This document shows positions 11,455 to 24,000 of a stretch of 64,000 bases of DNA, piece by piece. Source of the DNA: Thuidium tamariscinum (Eukaryota > Streptophyta > Bryopsida > Hypnales > Thuidiaceae). A model generated the notes under the pieces. The model saw only the letters and a program-made list of their open reading frames with translations, was not told the origin of the DNA and searched no databases. Position 1 is the stretch's first letter; the number at the start of each line of letters is the position of its first letter. The position numbers and the translations under genes were made by a program. The stretch covers positions 10,788,001-10,852,000 of the forward strand of contig OX344752.2 in assembly GCA_947034885.2 (NCBI GenBank). The letters are read 5' to 3'.

Positions 11455-13150
11455 ATCTCTCGGACCGTGAGTCCCCTGGTGTCGGGTAGAGAGGAGCGCG
11501 CCTAGGAAATACGCAGGGTGTCTGGCTGCAAGTCGTTGAGTGAGTGACAGGTAATATCGAAAACTCGAATCTTCACTCGATTTTCACTTCAATCTTCACT
11601 TGAATCTTCCATAGGCCTATCATGTGGTGACTTTATGGGGCCAAAGGTAAGGGTGTGTAATAAGAAACAAGGTCTCGGACGGGTAAAACGAAACGGCCAA
11701 ACCACGAGCTAACTGTCCGAAAGAATGGCTCCTAAACTTCAAACCTATAGTGATCAGGAAGCGCCTTTTACCGGTAGGAACAACATAGAAGATCGACCAT
11801 GTGGGTGATCAATCCCACTTCGTCGCCACAAACAAGAAATTGGGCTAATAACTATCATAAGAATGACTCCATAGCTCGCAACCAAGTTTACAATGTAAAA
11901 TGAAAATAACAACTAGCCTCCAAAATCGGCTGGAAAAAAACAAGGAAAATCACAATGAGCCTCTAAAACCAGCTAGGAAAAACAAGCCACAAGCCACACA
12001 CACAAATCTTCAATCTTCTCCCCTCTTGAGTCCCAAAATCTTCAACCTTGAGTCTTGAAAACTTCTCTTACTTTCAAACTTGAAGAAATCCTAACAAGAA
12101 CTAAGTAAAACTAAGTTCCATACAAGCTGCAACCTTCCATCTAGTGTCACAGGTGCTCTAGGAACTCAAATGCTAAGTGCTTTAGCAATTTAGAAATCTA
12201 AGAGCATGAACTAATCACTCACAAAATTTGAGCTTATTCTAAGATACTATTCTAAGATACTGTCCAAAAGTAATATGAGAGCAAAGTAGAGGTCCTCTTC
12301 CTTCTTCCTAACCAATTATTGCCTCTTTATATCGCAATAACTTTTGATTGAAAGCTCCAAATACTAAGTGTGATAAAAATTTAGAAAGCTCTCACTAATG
12401 TATATAACTTGTAAAAATATCACAATGATCTAAGATACTATCCAAAAGTTATGAAAGATAGAGTCTCGGCCTTCTTAAATAAGAAGGTATGAAACTCCTC
12501 AACCTTTGATACTACATAACTTTTGCATAACAACTTCAATTCATATAAATAAACTCAATTTAGAAAGATAAATTGATGATCTAATACTTCTCAAAATTTC
12601 AATTTCATAAAAGAAATTGACCAAAAGTTGTGGGTGTTGAAGCTACGGCCTCCCTCCTTCAAGCTGAAACTCCACTCCAAACTTCGGTACCTCATAACTT
12701 TTTGATACAAACTCTAAACAACAAGTATCATATCCTTTTAGAAAGATACACACAAAGAAAATACACCCTCCAAATCTCAAGTCAGACAAACAAGTATCAC
12801 AAAAGTTATAGCTTGTTGAAGCCTCTGACCTCTCAATGATCATAACTTTTGACTCTCAATTCCAAATTCAACTTGTAAACACTCTTTGAAAAGCTCTAAA
12901 CACAAGGAATGTTATGTCAAAATTTCATTACTCAATTCTTCATGTTCAATGAGCTACATTTACCCGAAATTCGGCCAATAAAACTCTCCAAAACACACAC
13001 ACACTTCTCTCTCTCCACACACACCAACTAAGCATCTTTTCCCTAATTTCCTCTCCACCATAAGTGAGGGGGTGAGGCACATTAACCTATACCCCTACCA
13101 AGACCCCACCTAAGATTCCAATCACTTCCCCATTCACACTCTTCCTTATC
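11455..13150. repeat. GC-richer insert followed by a degenerate ~180-bp tandem array
   Basis: Around 11455-11860 composition shifts abruptly to higher GC (GTCGGGTAGAGAGGAGCGCG, CGGACGGGTAAAACG). From about 12200 to 12970, related units recur, marked by ATAACTTTTG at about 12341, 12517, 12698 and 12842. Associated motifs are TTTAGAAAGATA and CAAAAGTTATAGCTTGTTGAAG. Similar noncoding units occur at 17.5-18.0 kb, apparently in the other orientation. This is probably the internal noncoding part of a decayed LTR retrotransposon or an old satellite. No protease, reverse transcriptase or integrase motifs were seen. Confidence 0.5.
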
Positions 13151-13305
13151 ATCAAACCCCAAGCTAATTTTCCTATCATCAAATCTTCATCCTACATTTA
13201 TAATCACACATTGCGATTAAAATAAAATACTCAAAATATAAAATTAAAAACTAACATTCAATAAATGTTTATTAGAAGTAAAAAACTAGAGGTTCAATTG
13301 AAGCT

Positions 13306-13764
13306 TCACTTCATCTGTAGAAACTTGAGGATGCGTTTGATTGTTGCGACAACATAATTAGTACGTTCCGCCTTAGTCAAAGGATTCACCGGTCCTTCTA
13401 ACCATCGTTCATGACCGCGGCTCCCTTCGATAGGCCTCACTATACCAAAGTATTGTTTGTCGTTTAGACCTTCAAAACATCCTTCAAATGTCATTTCACG
13501 ACCTCCGAGCTCAACACACCTAACTTGTAATAAGATTACCAAAGCTCGAGCATCTCGTTGAAGGTTCCCGTGCCACCATTGCTCCACACGAGGTTGTTTC
13601 CGCGATCGAGAAGGCCCAGCTTCATCCCGTAGATGCTCACATGGCAATACAATATCTCGCAGCAGAATAGGTTGATCCGACAGTTGTAACAATGAAAGTT
13701 CGAATTTAGTCTCCAGTTAAGGCTCTTCATCTTGAGACTCAGAAAAAACCCTCCAGTTCGACAT
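13306..13764 (-). pseudogene. Unrecognised gene interrupted by one in-frame stop
   Basis: From ATG 13764 the frame reads 15 codons (MSNWRVFSESQDEEP), meets a TAA at 13719-13717, and then continues in the same frame without a stop to 13306. That gives about 150 codons in total. The downstream part includes VEQWWHGNLQRDARALVILL and ends in KRILKFLQMK. A TATAAG-type box lies 69-76 bp upstream of the ATG, so promoter, start and body are all laid out as in a gene. I know no family for it. It may be a recent pseudogene, a polymorphic stop or a sequence error. An alternative is a shorter protein from an internal start. Confidence 0.45.
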
Positions 13765-13831
13765 TCTAATTCTAATGTAGAAACTAAACTCACTAACAAA
13801 ATCCAATGAAACTCCAAGGCAAAATCGTGTT

Positions 13832-13839
13832 CTTATATG
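13832..13839 (-). promoter_or_regulatory. TATA-like box of the broken gene
   Basis: On the minus strand CATATAAG occurs about 70 bp upstream of the start codon at 13764, a normal plant TATA-to-ATG distance with a short leader. The match is visual only. Confidence 0.4.
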
Positions 13840-14557
13840 GATGTCGTATACTTCAATAGAACAGCGTCACCTTGAAGTTATTCAAAAATTAACGTCAGCT
13901 TGAAGCTATCCAATAAAATATATTATAATATGTTTGTACACTATATAGAAATTTACAACAGGACACCGGGTGCGTGTTTAGTACCGTCGGAAAGCCCTCG
14001 GCAAGGAGGGGTGCACGGGCTTTGATTCATGGTGTTCCAACCTACGGCATGAAAGTTATTGAATTTTGAAGTTTCTATACATTAAAAAAATTAGACTGTG
14101 GCAACGGCACGGGCCACCCTAGTAGCTACTATATTCATTGAATATGGAATCCTCAAATTTTATAATAATATTCTTTTTAATTACGTAATGTAAAGGTTTG
14201 AAAAGTTTCAATTGCTATTTTCAAAGCAAATAAGTTAAATTTTTTATTTGATACTACACTAAAAATCAATTATTTATTATTTATTACATGTTATATTGGT
14301 ATATGTGAGAAGTCTACTACTTCTTATTTAGAGCATACATAGAGGGTCATCTAGAAATACTCCATACCTTTGGTTTTTTAAAGAATTTTAAATGATTTAT
14401 CTCAAATTTATTCAATAGCATTGGCTAGCACTGCCTTCTCTCAACACTGGAGGGTGTGGATATTGGAGCCTCCAACAGTGCTTCATCAGCAACTTACTAC
14501 TAAAGTAACTGAACATATGAAAGATGGAAAAGCTGCTTCTTCTCCTTCAACTCTGCC

Positions 14558-16773
14558 ATGGCTGGCGCTTGTAGTGATCCACCGCCGATGTATCGGGCTG
14601 ATGTTGGTGTTTGTCTTATCAATGAGAAGAATCAGGTTTGTCTTTCGGCTTGAAGTGTTTCCATTGCGAATTTTTGTTTTTTGGAATTCTTTACGCCACT
14701 TGTTGGAGATAGTTATGTAAATCTTGTTTAGAAGTCTTACAAGTGCCTGAAGAGTGGTGAACATGATTGTCTTCATGAACCTTTAAAAAGCGAAGAATTC
14801 ATGGTACTACAATGACTAATTCATTCGATTAAAGGTATGAGTGTTGGAGTCATACTTAGGGTTTCATCTATAGGATGACATTCATTATAAGCCAACGACT
14901 TTAGGGCTTATCTGTGTATATAAGCCTGGCCTCTAAACTTATTTAGTCCTTTTAAACTTACGTCACAGAAGCTACAGTACTTCTGTCTTTGTCTATATGG
15001 TATCAGAGCTATAGGCAAAGACAGAAGTATTGTAGCTTCTGTGACGCGAGTTTAAGAGGACTAAACAAGTTTAGAGGCCAGGCTTATATACATAGATAAG
15101 CCCTAAAGCCGTTGGCTTATAATGAATGTCATCCTATAGATGAAACCCTAAGTATGACTCCAACAATGAGAAATGTAATTCTGATGGGGGCATATTTATG
15201 TCAATGAAGAGCGTTGTGTCTGTTGGTCGAAAAATCGATGAATGAGACACAGAAAAGCTCTCATATGACCTTCTCAAATCTCTTTTAAATAGCATGAGGC
15301 CCAGTTTGGATCCTTTGAAGGGTTAAGAGAATGTGATATTATTCGAATTTTGGAAGGAAGGTCATATGAACTTATTTAGTAAACTTCATTGAGGGTATTT
15401 TTTTGCACATTTTCAGCTTCTTGAAACGATTCGCTACTGTTAAAAGAACAAGTGACGAATTCAGCTAGATGCTTGCGTTTTTTGTGTTGTCAGGTTTTTG
15501 TAGCGCAGCGATTGGATATTCCCGGAGCTTCGCAAATGCCCTGGCAGGTGTGATGAACTTCTTCCATGTATTGTCCTGGAAATTTCTCCGGTGGTCAGCT
15601 ATATTTATTTTTGAAGTACCTATTTTTGTGAGGACGTTTGGATTTACCATGGTAAGCGCATGGTAATGGGAGACAACCACATAGTGAATGGTGAGAAATA
15701 TGGGGAGCTGGTTACTGCAGGGAGGTATAGATGGAGAAGAAGACCCTCGAGCAGCAGCTTACAGGGAACTGAGGGAAGAGACGGGCGTTATTACCTCTGC
15801 AGAGTATTTGGGAGAGGTACGAGTACTTTCAAAATATTTTAAGGTGCGAGTAACGTCGTATTTCTTGCTTGGCTCAGTTTGAAATGGGCGATTTCAGAAA
15901 CTTGCTTGCTTTATAAACCTTTTTCAAAGAATCTTTATTGACCTGTTGCTACTCTGTCGAGAATATCAGACTGCACCCAGCGCTCTGCTTGCGATGTTAA
16001 TCTTCCGCATTGCTTTATGATATCACGCTCTGCCGAATAGGTTTGCAGGTGCCTGAGTGGTTAACGTACGACTTTCCACCCGAGGTGAAGGCAAAGCTTA
16101 CTAATTTGTGGGGAACCGAGTGGAATGGGCAAGCCCAGAAATGGTCAGTGTAAACTCTTGCCAAATTTAGGCAGTTCTCAACAGCGTTGATATGTAGAAT
16201 TTAGTAGAGTACATGGCGATGGAAAAGTTGGGACTCTCAAGTTGATCACGTTTGCGTTGATACGGTTGCCTTTGTACGTACCAGAGGATTAACTTGCATG
16301 TCTCATATTTGTTGTTAATTACGTAAGAGTGCCTTTCTGTTCTGGATATTGTTCTATCGTGTTCCTTGATTGAAATCTGCATGTCTATTCAGGTTCCTGT
16401 TCAAATTCACGGGGAACGAGACCGAGATCAACTTGCTAGGCGCGCGATGGCTCTGCAAAACCTGAATTTTCTGAGTGGAAGTGGGTGCCAGTTGAAGAAG
16501 TCATCAATAATGTACGGCTAATTACTAATAATCTTCATACTAGTGCTTCTAGGCTTCTGCTTACTGCCTTCCATTTACTGAAATTGAGTTGTAGCTTCCG
16601 ATGTTGTTCGGACATAATTTTGTGATTGCTCATGATTGTTAGAATACTGAAAAGTACATCAGTATTATATGCTTCTGGCCTTCTCATGAGACAAGAGGTG
16701 TATTCAGGCTGTGGAATTCCTGAAACAAGTGTACGAACAGGCTTTCAAACATCTGATCAAGCTGATGAATTGA
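14558..16773 (+). pseudogene. Nudix hydrolase, NUDT25/26/RppH-like, with a frameshift
   Basis: Relatives hydrolyse diadenosine polyphosphates (plant NUDT25/26/27) or RNA 5' pyrophosphate (RppH). Six exons fit: 14558-14635, 15494-15547, 15721-15816, 16049-16143, 16393-16511 and 16708-16773, about 164 residues. The Nudix box GX5EX7REUXEEXGU is intact in exon 3 (GGIDGEEDPRAAAYRELREE, then TGV). Family landmarks follow: WLTYDFPPEVKAKL, WNGQAQKW, FLFKFTGNETEINL, PEFSEWKWVPVEEVIN and EFLKQVYEQAFKHL. Three oddities stand out. Exon 5 is one base too long, with a shift inside a GCGCGC run near 16441-16446; read straight, it stops after INLLGARWLCKT and loses the C-terminal third. The conserved GAWQMPQGG reads GASQMPWQGG. 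One extra residue follows the Nudix box. The intact splice sites and box suggest recent damage or a sequence error. Intron 1 carries the palindromic insertion at 14842. The start is the first in-frame ATG after a stop. Confidence 0.82.
14842..15165. mobile_element. 324-bp palindromic LTR pair around a tRNA-iMet PBS, 5-bp TSD
   Basis: Two 156-bp arms, 14842-14997 and 15010-15165, are inverted copies with about eight differences, all transitions. Exactly between them sits TGGTATCAGAGC (14998-15009), the primer-binding site typical of plant Copia retrotransposons, matching the 3' end of initiator Met tRNA. The outer ends are TGTTGGAGTC and GACTCCAACA, the usual TGTTGG-type Copia LTR start. The element is flanked by ATGAG on both sides (14837-14841 and 15166-15170), a 5-bp target duplication as made by Copia integrase. 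Each arm carries a TATATAAG-like box and AAACCCTAA. It therefore looks like a short LTR, its PBS, and the same LTR in reverse, integrated as one unit in intron 1 of the Nudix gene. No internal coding sequence is present. Confidence 0.85.
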
Positions 16774-19700
16774 TGTTGTGTTTGCGAAGACGCTTCTGCA
16801 GAGGCCTGGTGATCGAGCTCGGGGCAGAATTTTAACGCAGTCAAGGAACTCTGGTTATGAGTTCTTAAATTTGATCTGTCTTGTTCCATGGAATACAGTA
16901 TCTGGGCACACAGTTATCTCACACCTAAGCAAATTTTCTATTGGGTGAGCTCATGCTCAATACTAGTACCTCATTTAAGGGCATGCATCATGTTCTTCAG
17001 TCACTGTTCAAGCACCTTGTAACGCAGCAACCCTCTGGAATTTCGTTTCTTAACCCCAAAGTGACATTCAATTTTGGGGGTTCAAAAACATCATTGCTTT
17101 TGAAGCTTTATGGATTTGAATGTCTTCATGTTATTCAAATCTCAACCGTACAATCTTGTAATTTACATGTTGTAGATGACATGTACAAAATTTGAAGTCA
17201 TTTGACCGTATAGATTGCAAGATCATAATGTTTTAATGTTGAAAATGGATGTTGAATTTCTCCAAAAACACATTTGGAGGTGAAATCTGATTTCTAAACC
17301 TACTCAAATGAAAAAACTTTATACTACAAAATGATTCAAAACTAGTATACAAACACATTGGTGGAAAAAAAAATTCATTCAATTGACTCATTGTGTCTAC
17401 AAAACGACTTTGAAATGTCAAAAATCAGCAAGAAAATTGCAAAAAACAAATCTAAAGTAAAACCTCCTTCTACTAGAATGCTTCTCAGTCACTCATTAAT
17501 TCTTGGATTAGCAAGAAATTTTAGCCACACAAACAAGACTATTATGCGCAACTTTTCAAAAAGGAATTATTGGAAATGGCCTTTGTATGAAGAAGAAACA
17601 AGCCGCCAAAGTTCACTATACTTGAATAATGGCAGGATGTTGAACTTTGAATCGCTCCAAAACATTCAAAACAACTTGGATTGATATGAAAATTTTATCA
17701 CAATAAGTAGACTTCAAAGGGAACAAAACCCATTAAATTTTACTGAAAACAAACATTAGATGAAGTAGATACAAGCCCCCTAAGTTGCAGCCTTAAAATG
17801 CAGTTTGGTGAAATCAAATTGAGCTGTAAAGTTTGATTGGCCACCAAAATTTCATTATAACTTGGATTGATTTGAAATTTTTATCAAACAAACTAGAAAA
17901 TATTGCGCAACTTTTCCAATAAGTTTCATTGAATTTGGACCTTGGATGCAAAAGTTACGGCACTTTGAATTGGACTTGAAACTTTGTGAGGACACTTTTT
18001 GTCCTCTTCATTAGAGAAAAAATGGACCTTATAAAGGGCCTTCTAAGTTTGACAAGCAAGTCTATATGTGGGTCATAGGAAGCTACTCAACAAGATAGAA
18101 AATCTGACAGAAAACCATCGCTATCTTGCCTGACTTCCCCTAGGTAAAGAGTGCTTGCAGTGAAGTCAATTTCAATTTTCCCTCCCAGTTATGTTTATTT
18201 TAATTGCATAATGTTGAGTTCCCCTGTATCAATCTGTAGCATTAGTTTATTATTTCTCTGTCAATTTGTACCATTAGTGACAGCTAGTGACAGTTTTCAG
18301 GGATTAAAGAAAGAACTCAACTCAAGTACATCCACTTTAGTCCACCAATGAGAACCTTGCTCCCCGTCCTATTGTCATGATGGAAAACTATTGTCAACAT
18401 GGGCGGATATAGGGGATTAGTTCATCGTCCTAATAAAGAAGTACACATTTAAATGTAATCAAGGGTCCTCTTGGCAATTCTAATGGGGCCTTCTATTGGG
18501 TTCCTTTTTTCTCTAATGTGTCATTTTAGGGTTAAGAGGTAGTTTATATCAAAGGTAATGAATTGAGTAAGTGGTAAAGATTACTTGATACGTAGTAACG
18601 TTTTCCCCATTGAGGGAAAGTTTGGCTTTCATGTCAATGAATATTACTAGCAATGCCTTCAAAATGTACAGAAGTTTTGTGTGCAAGTTCTCTAAGGCCA
18701 AATCATACATCTTTTTTCTTGAGATTGCATTAATCAATGACTGAGTATAAACTGATTGTGCTTTTTGATGTCACAAGGGAAGAGACTAAGGGCCACTTCA
18801 CACTATGTCTCAAGTTCCGCAATCTTATTGGGGAGCTCAAAATTGGAACTTCATGCTCCACACTATGTGCAAAGTCCAAAGTCCATGACTGCACTTTTTG
18901 GGATTTTTGGCATCAAAGAAGTTAGATGTGGATGTTGAAATGGGTTTTGCAAAAATTGAAATCAACTTTGCCTCTGAGTTTCAATCATATTTTTGAATAT
19001 AAAATGAATCATATAAAGCATTCTTGTGGGGTTGAAATTTTGGCCAATGCAAATTTGAAGCAATAAGTGCCTCCAAATAAGATTTTGACTTTGTGACCTA
19101 TTTTCTAAGTACTTAATTGCTACAGAATATGGAATAATAATTTACATGAAACAAGTTGAAATTAAGATTGGGTTTTGGTCTTTACATTATGAGGTCCCAA
19201 GTCTTATATTTTTGCTCATAGAGTACTTTTTATTCACCTTCTTAAATCTATAAAACTTGGAATTTGGCCTTAAATTGTAATTTCAAAAGTTGGAACTTAA
19301 ATTGCTATGTAAAGAGACCCTAAGTAAAGTAATTGGTTTTTATCAATTGCCAAAAATAGACCTCCAAATGACATTTCCAACAAGTATATAGGAAATTTGG
19401 ATTTTTTGTAACTACATTTTACTAAATTCATCCAAATGAAGGTTTATTATTTGTCAAATTTTACTTATTATTATAAACTATGAAATACAAATTTTATATA
19501 TATACACACTTAAAGATAGTATATATTGACTTTATTTTCTTATAGACCTTTATTAGATGAGTGACATGGCTAGATAGTAAAAAATTTACCTTGCTCCTAA
19601 GAAGCTAAAGGTAATTGCATCTAAGAGTATATTTGATTGAACTTATTAGAGCTCTAAGAGATATCTAGTAGATTCTCCATTGCATCTAAGCACTCATTTA

Positions 19701-22700
19701 GCCTCTAGCCCTTATTTTTGAAAAATGGAGATCTAGATGGCTTGGAGTGTGGTTTGGGAGATAGCAGTTTTTGTTGAGAGACAAAAATTTCAACTATAAT
19801 TCCTTGAAAACTTGACTTTTGTAGTTTTGAGGGGTAAAAGTTCAATTTATAGGCTTAAATCTAACTCTTAGCTCTAGTTTTAGAAAAATGTGAAGAACAA
19901 TGATGATTTCTAAGGAGTTGGTTTTTGAAAACTGAGTGTGAAGGAAACAAATTGAAGACTCTAGGTCCATTTGGAGTATTCATCTAGCTTTAGAGGGTCT
20001 TCTAAATGTTGGTTCTCCAATAAGGCAATAGAAATTGACCCTAATTCTAATTTTTTTACAAAACAACCCCTATAGATTCTTCTCTAAATTCACTACCTCT
20101 ATCTATAAGATTCTAGAGGTGTTTTTAGGTTCATCTATTTTTAACAATTAAAAAATTCATAGTTTTATACACAAGGTCCAAAAAATGCATGAAAAAGGAT
20201 CTAGAATACTTTTTTGACTTATAACAATTGAATTATTTGTAAAGTCCTCCCCACTTTGGGCATGACTTTTTTTGAAGTTGAAAAAGCAATTATAGATGAA
20301 GCGTCAAACTTTTTTGCAAGATACTTATGTCACACAACTTCAAAAGTGGGGACCAAACTTTTGTAGGCACCATTTTTATGGAAAAATAAGTTTCATGCCC
20401 ACTTTCATTTCGACTTTTTTAATTCAACCGGCTTTTTCACAAAACTCTTGGGTTTAAACCTCGGTTTAGTGTACTTTACGAATAACTCAAATATCAAACA
20501 AAATATTAGGCAATTTAACAATAGGAATTGTGATGAATTGTGTTTTCAAATGCATTCAAGAGTAGTCATTTTACTACATTATTTATTAAAAAATAAGGAG
20601 AAAAACAATGAAGTGGGAACTTGTTAGTAGTTTATTAAAGCAAGTGGCTACGGGTCCAAAGGATTGATGACAAATATCAAAGAGTCTTTTTTCCATTTGA
20701 TCAACCTTTTTGTATCTCATGTCATACATTTGAGATGATAAGAGAATTGAAAAACTTACATTTCAAAATCCATGAAATCAAGAAAAGAATTAGTTTTTAT
20801 TAATTGTACCTATAGAAAGAGACAAAGTAATGGTATATGTCAACTGAAAAAATCCAAAGCTACATATTTAAATGAAAATGATGCCTATCAATCCAAGAAA
20901 TGAATTTCTTTACTAGTACAAATTCAAATCCAAAATTGTAAAAAATTGTGTTACATCAATTTCAATGTGTTAGAAGTAATATAATATTTTGTGTATAATA
21001 AAAATCATTGAAAACAATTGCAACAAAGATGTATTGGTCTTAGACTTCCTTCTTATATGAAATGGATACTAAGCAAAACTTTCCAGTTATCTTGAATATA
21101 ACATGATTATAGTGATTACAATGGAAATGGTATTTCTAGCAACATACATTGAAAGCATACAAATAATGAGGAATAATCTAGATCAAGGTGTACATACAAA
21201 TACTTATATAAAGAATGCAAAAGGTTAGTAGAGAATTTAGTTGAACTTTGGACCTTATTTAAATATATGAATTTATTTTTTTCTAATTTATTTTTATCTA
21301 AAAAAATTAGAAAAATTGAAAATAATTTCCTTTCAATTCAAATATTTGTTTGTGGTTTGAATCCTCCATTCAAAAGTTGTAGACAAAATTTAGAGAGGTA
21401 TATGGAAGATTATTTTTATTTGCTTCTACCTAAAATTTGTGTTTAACTTTGAAATAACAAAAATATATATCAAAATACCTTGATTTTGTATTAATATCTC
21501 ATTCATTATATAATTGTATAATACATGAGGAAGTGCAAAATAACACATGACATTGAAGCAAACATTGCCACATGTTGTATACAAAGAACAAAGAGGTGTT
21601 GAGATTGTTCTATTTTTGTTTAGTATCTACCATTTCAACCTTCAAAAGGTATTTTATTGTATGCTATTTTCAAATAATGCACCCAATAGTGATTATTCAA
21701 AATGAAAAGTCCATCATTATCAATGAAGATTTGTAGGTGGTTGTCTTGCATCATCATATAAAATTTAGCCCATGAAGATTCTTATAATAGCATCTAATAT
21801 AAACTTTTATTTAGTATAAAAACATCAATTGAAATATGATTTTAAGAAACATGTGCTAATTTGGGTGCATTTTCATAATATTCATGTTTTTCTAGGTGTA
21901 CTTTAAAATGAATATTTTTAAAAGTTTCAAAGAATATAGCCGAAAAATATTTGAGAATATTTCAAATTTTTTTACCAAACAACTTGCAACTTACCATAAT
22001 ATAGGGAGGTCTTAATTCATAATGTTAAAAAATTTAGAATTTTTTTTGAACTAATACATAATGTACAAATTAATGTACTTGCAATTATGAGTAAGACATA
22101 TACAAGTAAATAATACTACATATGTATAAATTTTTGTTCTAATAAAATAGACTTAAACATAAGGATTAGGGAATTTAAAAAAAATTATATGGTCAATTAC
22201 TGGTCTACATATGTACTTGGGTGGATGAAATATTGCATGTATAGGAGGCAACCTACTCCTGATCACCTCTCATTCTATCAATGTAGATTGTTTTCTTTTC
22301 ATGTAGGAAGAGATAAATGGTGATTAAGTATGACATAATTCTTGATGTAGTTGTGGTGTAGTTGTAGCACATTATGATTGGGTACAATGTTTTCAATATT
22401 GCAATCAACCCTTGGTGGATTTTGCATCTAATCCTTGCTCAAAAATAAAAAGGTCTATATAAATAGGATGTATTGAATAGAATCTTCAACTAAAAATTCA
22501 TAATAATTATATTTTTTAAAATAGAAATGTGAAAAATTATAGGTTCGTTCTAAACTCAAATTCTACACACAAGAAAATTTCGACATTGAAGAAACCTATA
22601 GATACATGTATCTACTTTAAGTGGTCAGAAATGTCTTTGGCCTCCCTTAACTACACTAGACATTAAATCCTTCCATCAAAGGTGGGCTTAGTAGGGTAAA

Positions 22701-24000
22701 TTTTGAGTTCTCTACGATAAAAGTGAAAAAAGACCCCTACTTTGTGCTATGTCTAGGGTATGTTTTTCATATCTTTTAGGCTAATTTGGGGTCTTTGATT
22801 GCAAGTATGAATTTAGTATTTGCAAAAGAAATTACTTGCAAAAAATAAAAAATTCTTGTGTTTTCTTGTGAGGTAGATCCACCTTGTTGGACCCACCTTC
22901 AATGGTCGGTAGGATTTATCAATCTAGGTGAATTGGTCCCCTTGTTCAATTAGTCTAAGTCATCTCAAAACAAAAAGTTCCCTATTCGGGGCTTGAAAAA
23001 TTGTCTCTAATATATCTCCTAGCTAATTTAGGGTCTTTGATTGCAAATTTGAATTCAAAAATTGTGAATTTTATCATGAGTGAGAAATAAAAAATTTCAG
23101 TGTTTTCCTAGTGGCCAAGTGAAGGGGTCAATTCACCCTAGCCGATTTAACGTCCTTAAGAGCATCCCACAAGGCCTTAGGGAGTGATGCAAACACTGCA
23201 AATGACCGTGCCCAACTGCAAATCTTGCCCCACATGAGGCACTGTGAATTGAAAAAAATAACAGGCCACGGCCAAAAATGGCCAAGAGACGGCCAAATAG
23301 TGGAGACTGGCAATGGCTCGATATGTCAAATGATACAATCTTCCATGTATAAAGCGTAGCATTGAAGACTTTTTTCTGCATGTAGGAGGCACTATGAGCT
23401 TTTTGTGATAACTTGGCATTCTTACAGTCTTGGTTCCTATGCCAAGTCCCTTTCCTTGAGTCTTATGCCCGTCTCCCTATGGACCAATGGAGCGCCAAGT
23501 GACCAGCTGCATCACTTCAGCTCTGCAAACCAGCCCTGCCTGTGCTTCTCCATTGCGCAACCCGTGGGGATGCTCTAAGCACTCATTAAGACCTTAACCT
23601 TAACTTGAACCCTCAATCAGTCTGGATGAGATTGGAGATGAATCTGTTCGTTGACGGATTTCTGGTCAGGTCGTCTCTTTCAATCTCGTGTGCGACTTGT
23701 ACTGTAGTTTGGGACCATTGCGGCCATGTGCAACTAGGGGTGCGGAAAACATTGTGTCTACAGTATGTGTGATTTGGGTTGCGGGAAACACTCCAGCCGC
23801 GTGCGGCTTGGACTGTGGGAAACATTTTGGGGGTTTCAGGTCGACAAATGCGTGGGAAATGCCAAGTGTGCACGGTGTCGCAACCGCAAAGAATCGACCC
23901 CCTTGTAGCTTGCAGTTGTAGGGTTAACGGACAAGTGCGCAAGGCACGGCAGAGCCGGCCTCAGATGATTCAGCTCCCATCTAAAATATCTCCCCCCGAA
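16774..24000. other. Long repeat-rich intergenic region
   Basis: No gene is supported in about 7 kb. The part at 17.4-18.1 kb has degenerate ~180-bp units listed separately. 18.4-23.0 kb is low-GC with no convincing ORF. From about 23.1 kb GC rises and several overlapping minus- and plus-strand ORFs of 60-110 codons appear. They overlap one another, lack recognisable motifs, and most likely reflect base composition near the UMP synthase promoter. Confidence 0.55.
17500..18000. repeat. Degenerate ~180-bp repeats, related to the 12-kb array
   Basis: AACTTGGATTGATNTGAAAWTTTTATC recurs at about 17671 and 17860, and GCGCAACTTTTCNAA recurs at about 17547 and 17913. A conserved tail AAAAGTTACGGC plus TTGAATTGGACTTGAAACTT is also present. 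The reverse complement of the 12.2-12.97 kb array shares this theme (AAAAGTTATGAGGTACC and GTTTGGAGTGGAGTTTC). This suggests one dispersed noncoding family in two orientations. Alignment was by eye. Confidence 0.45.

Noticed and set aside
23128..23942. Cluster of overlapping 60-110-codon ORFs on both strands
   Set aside because: They overlap each other in several frames, none has motifs or splice partners, and they coincide with a local GC rise before the UMP synthase gene.
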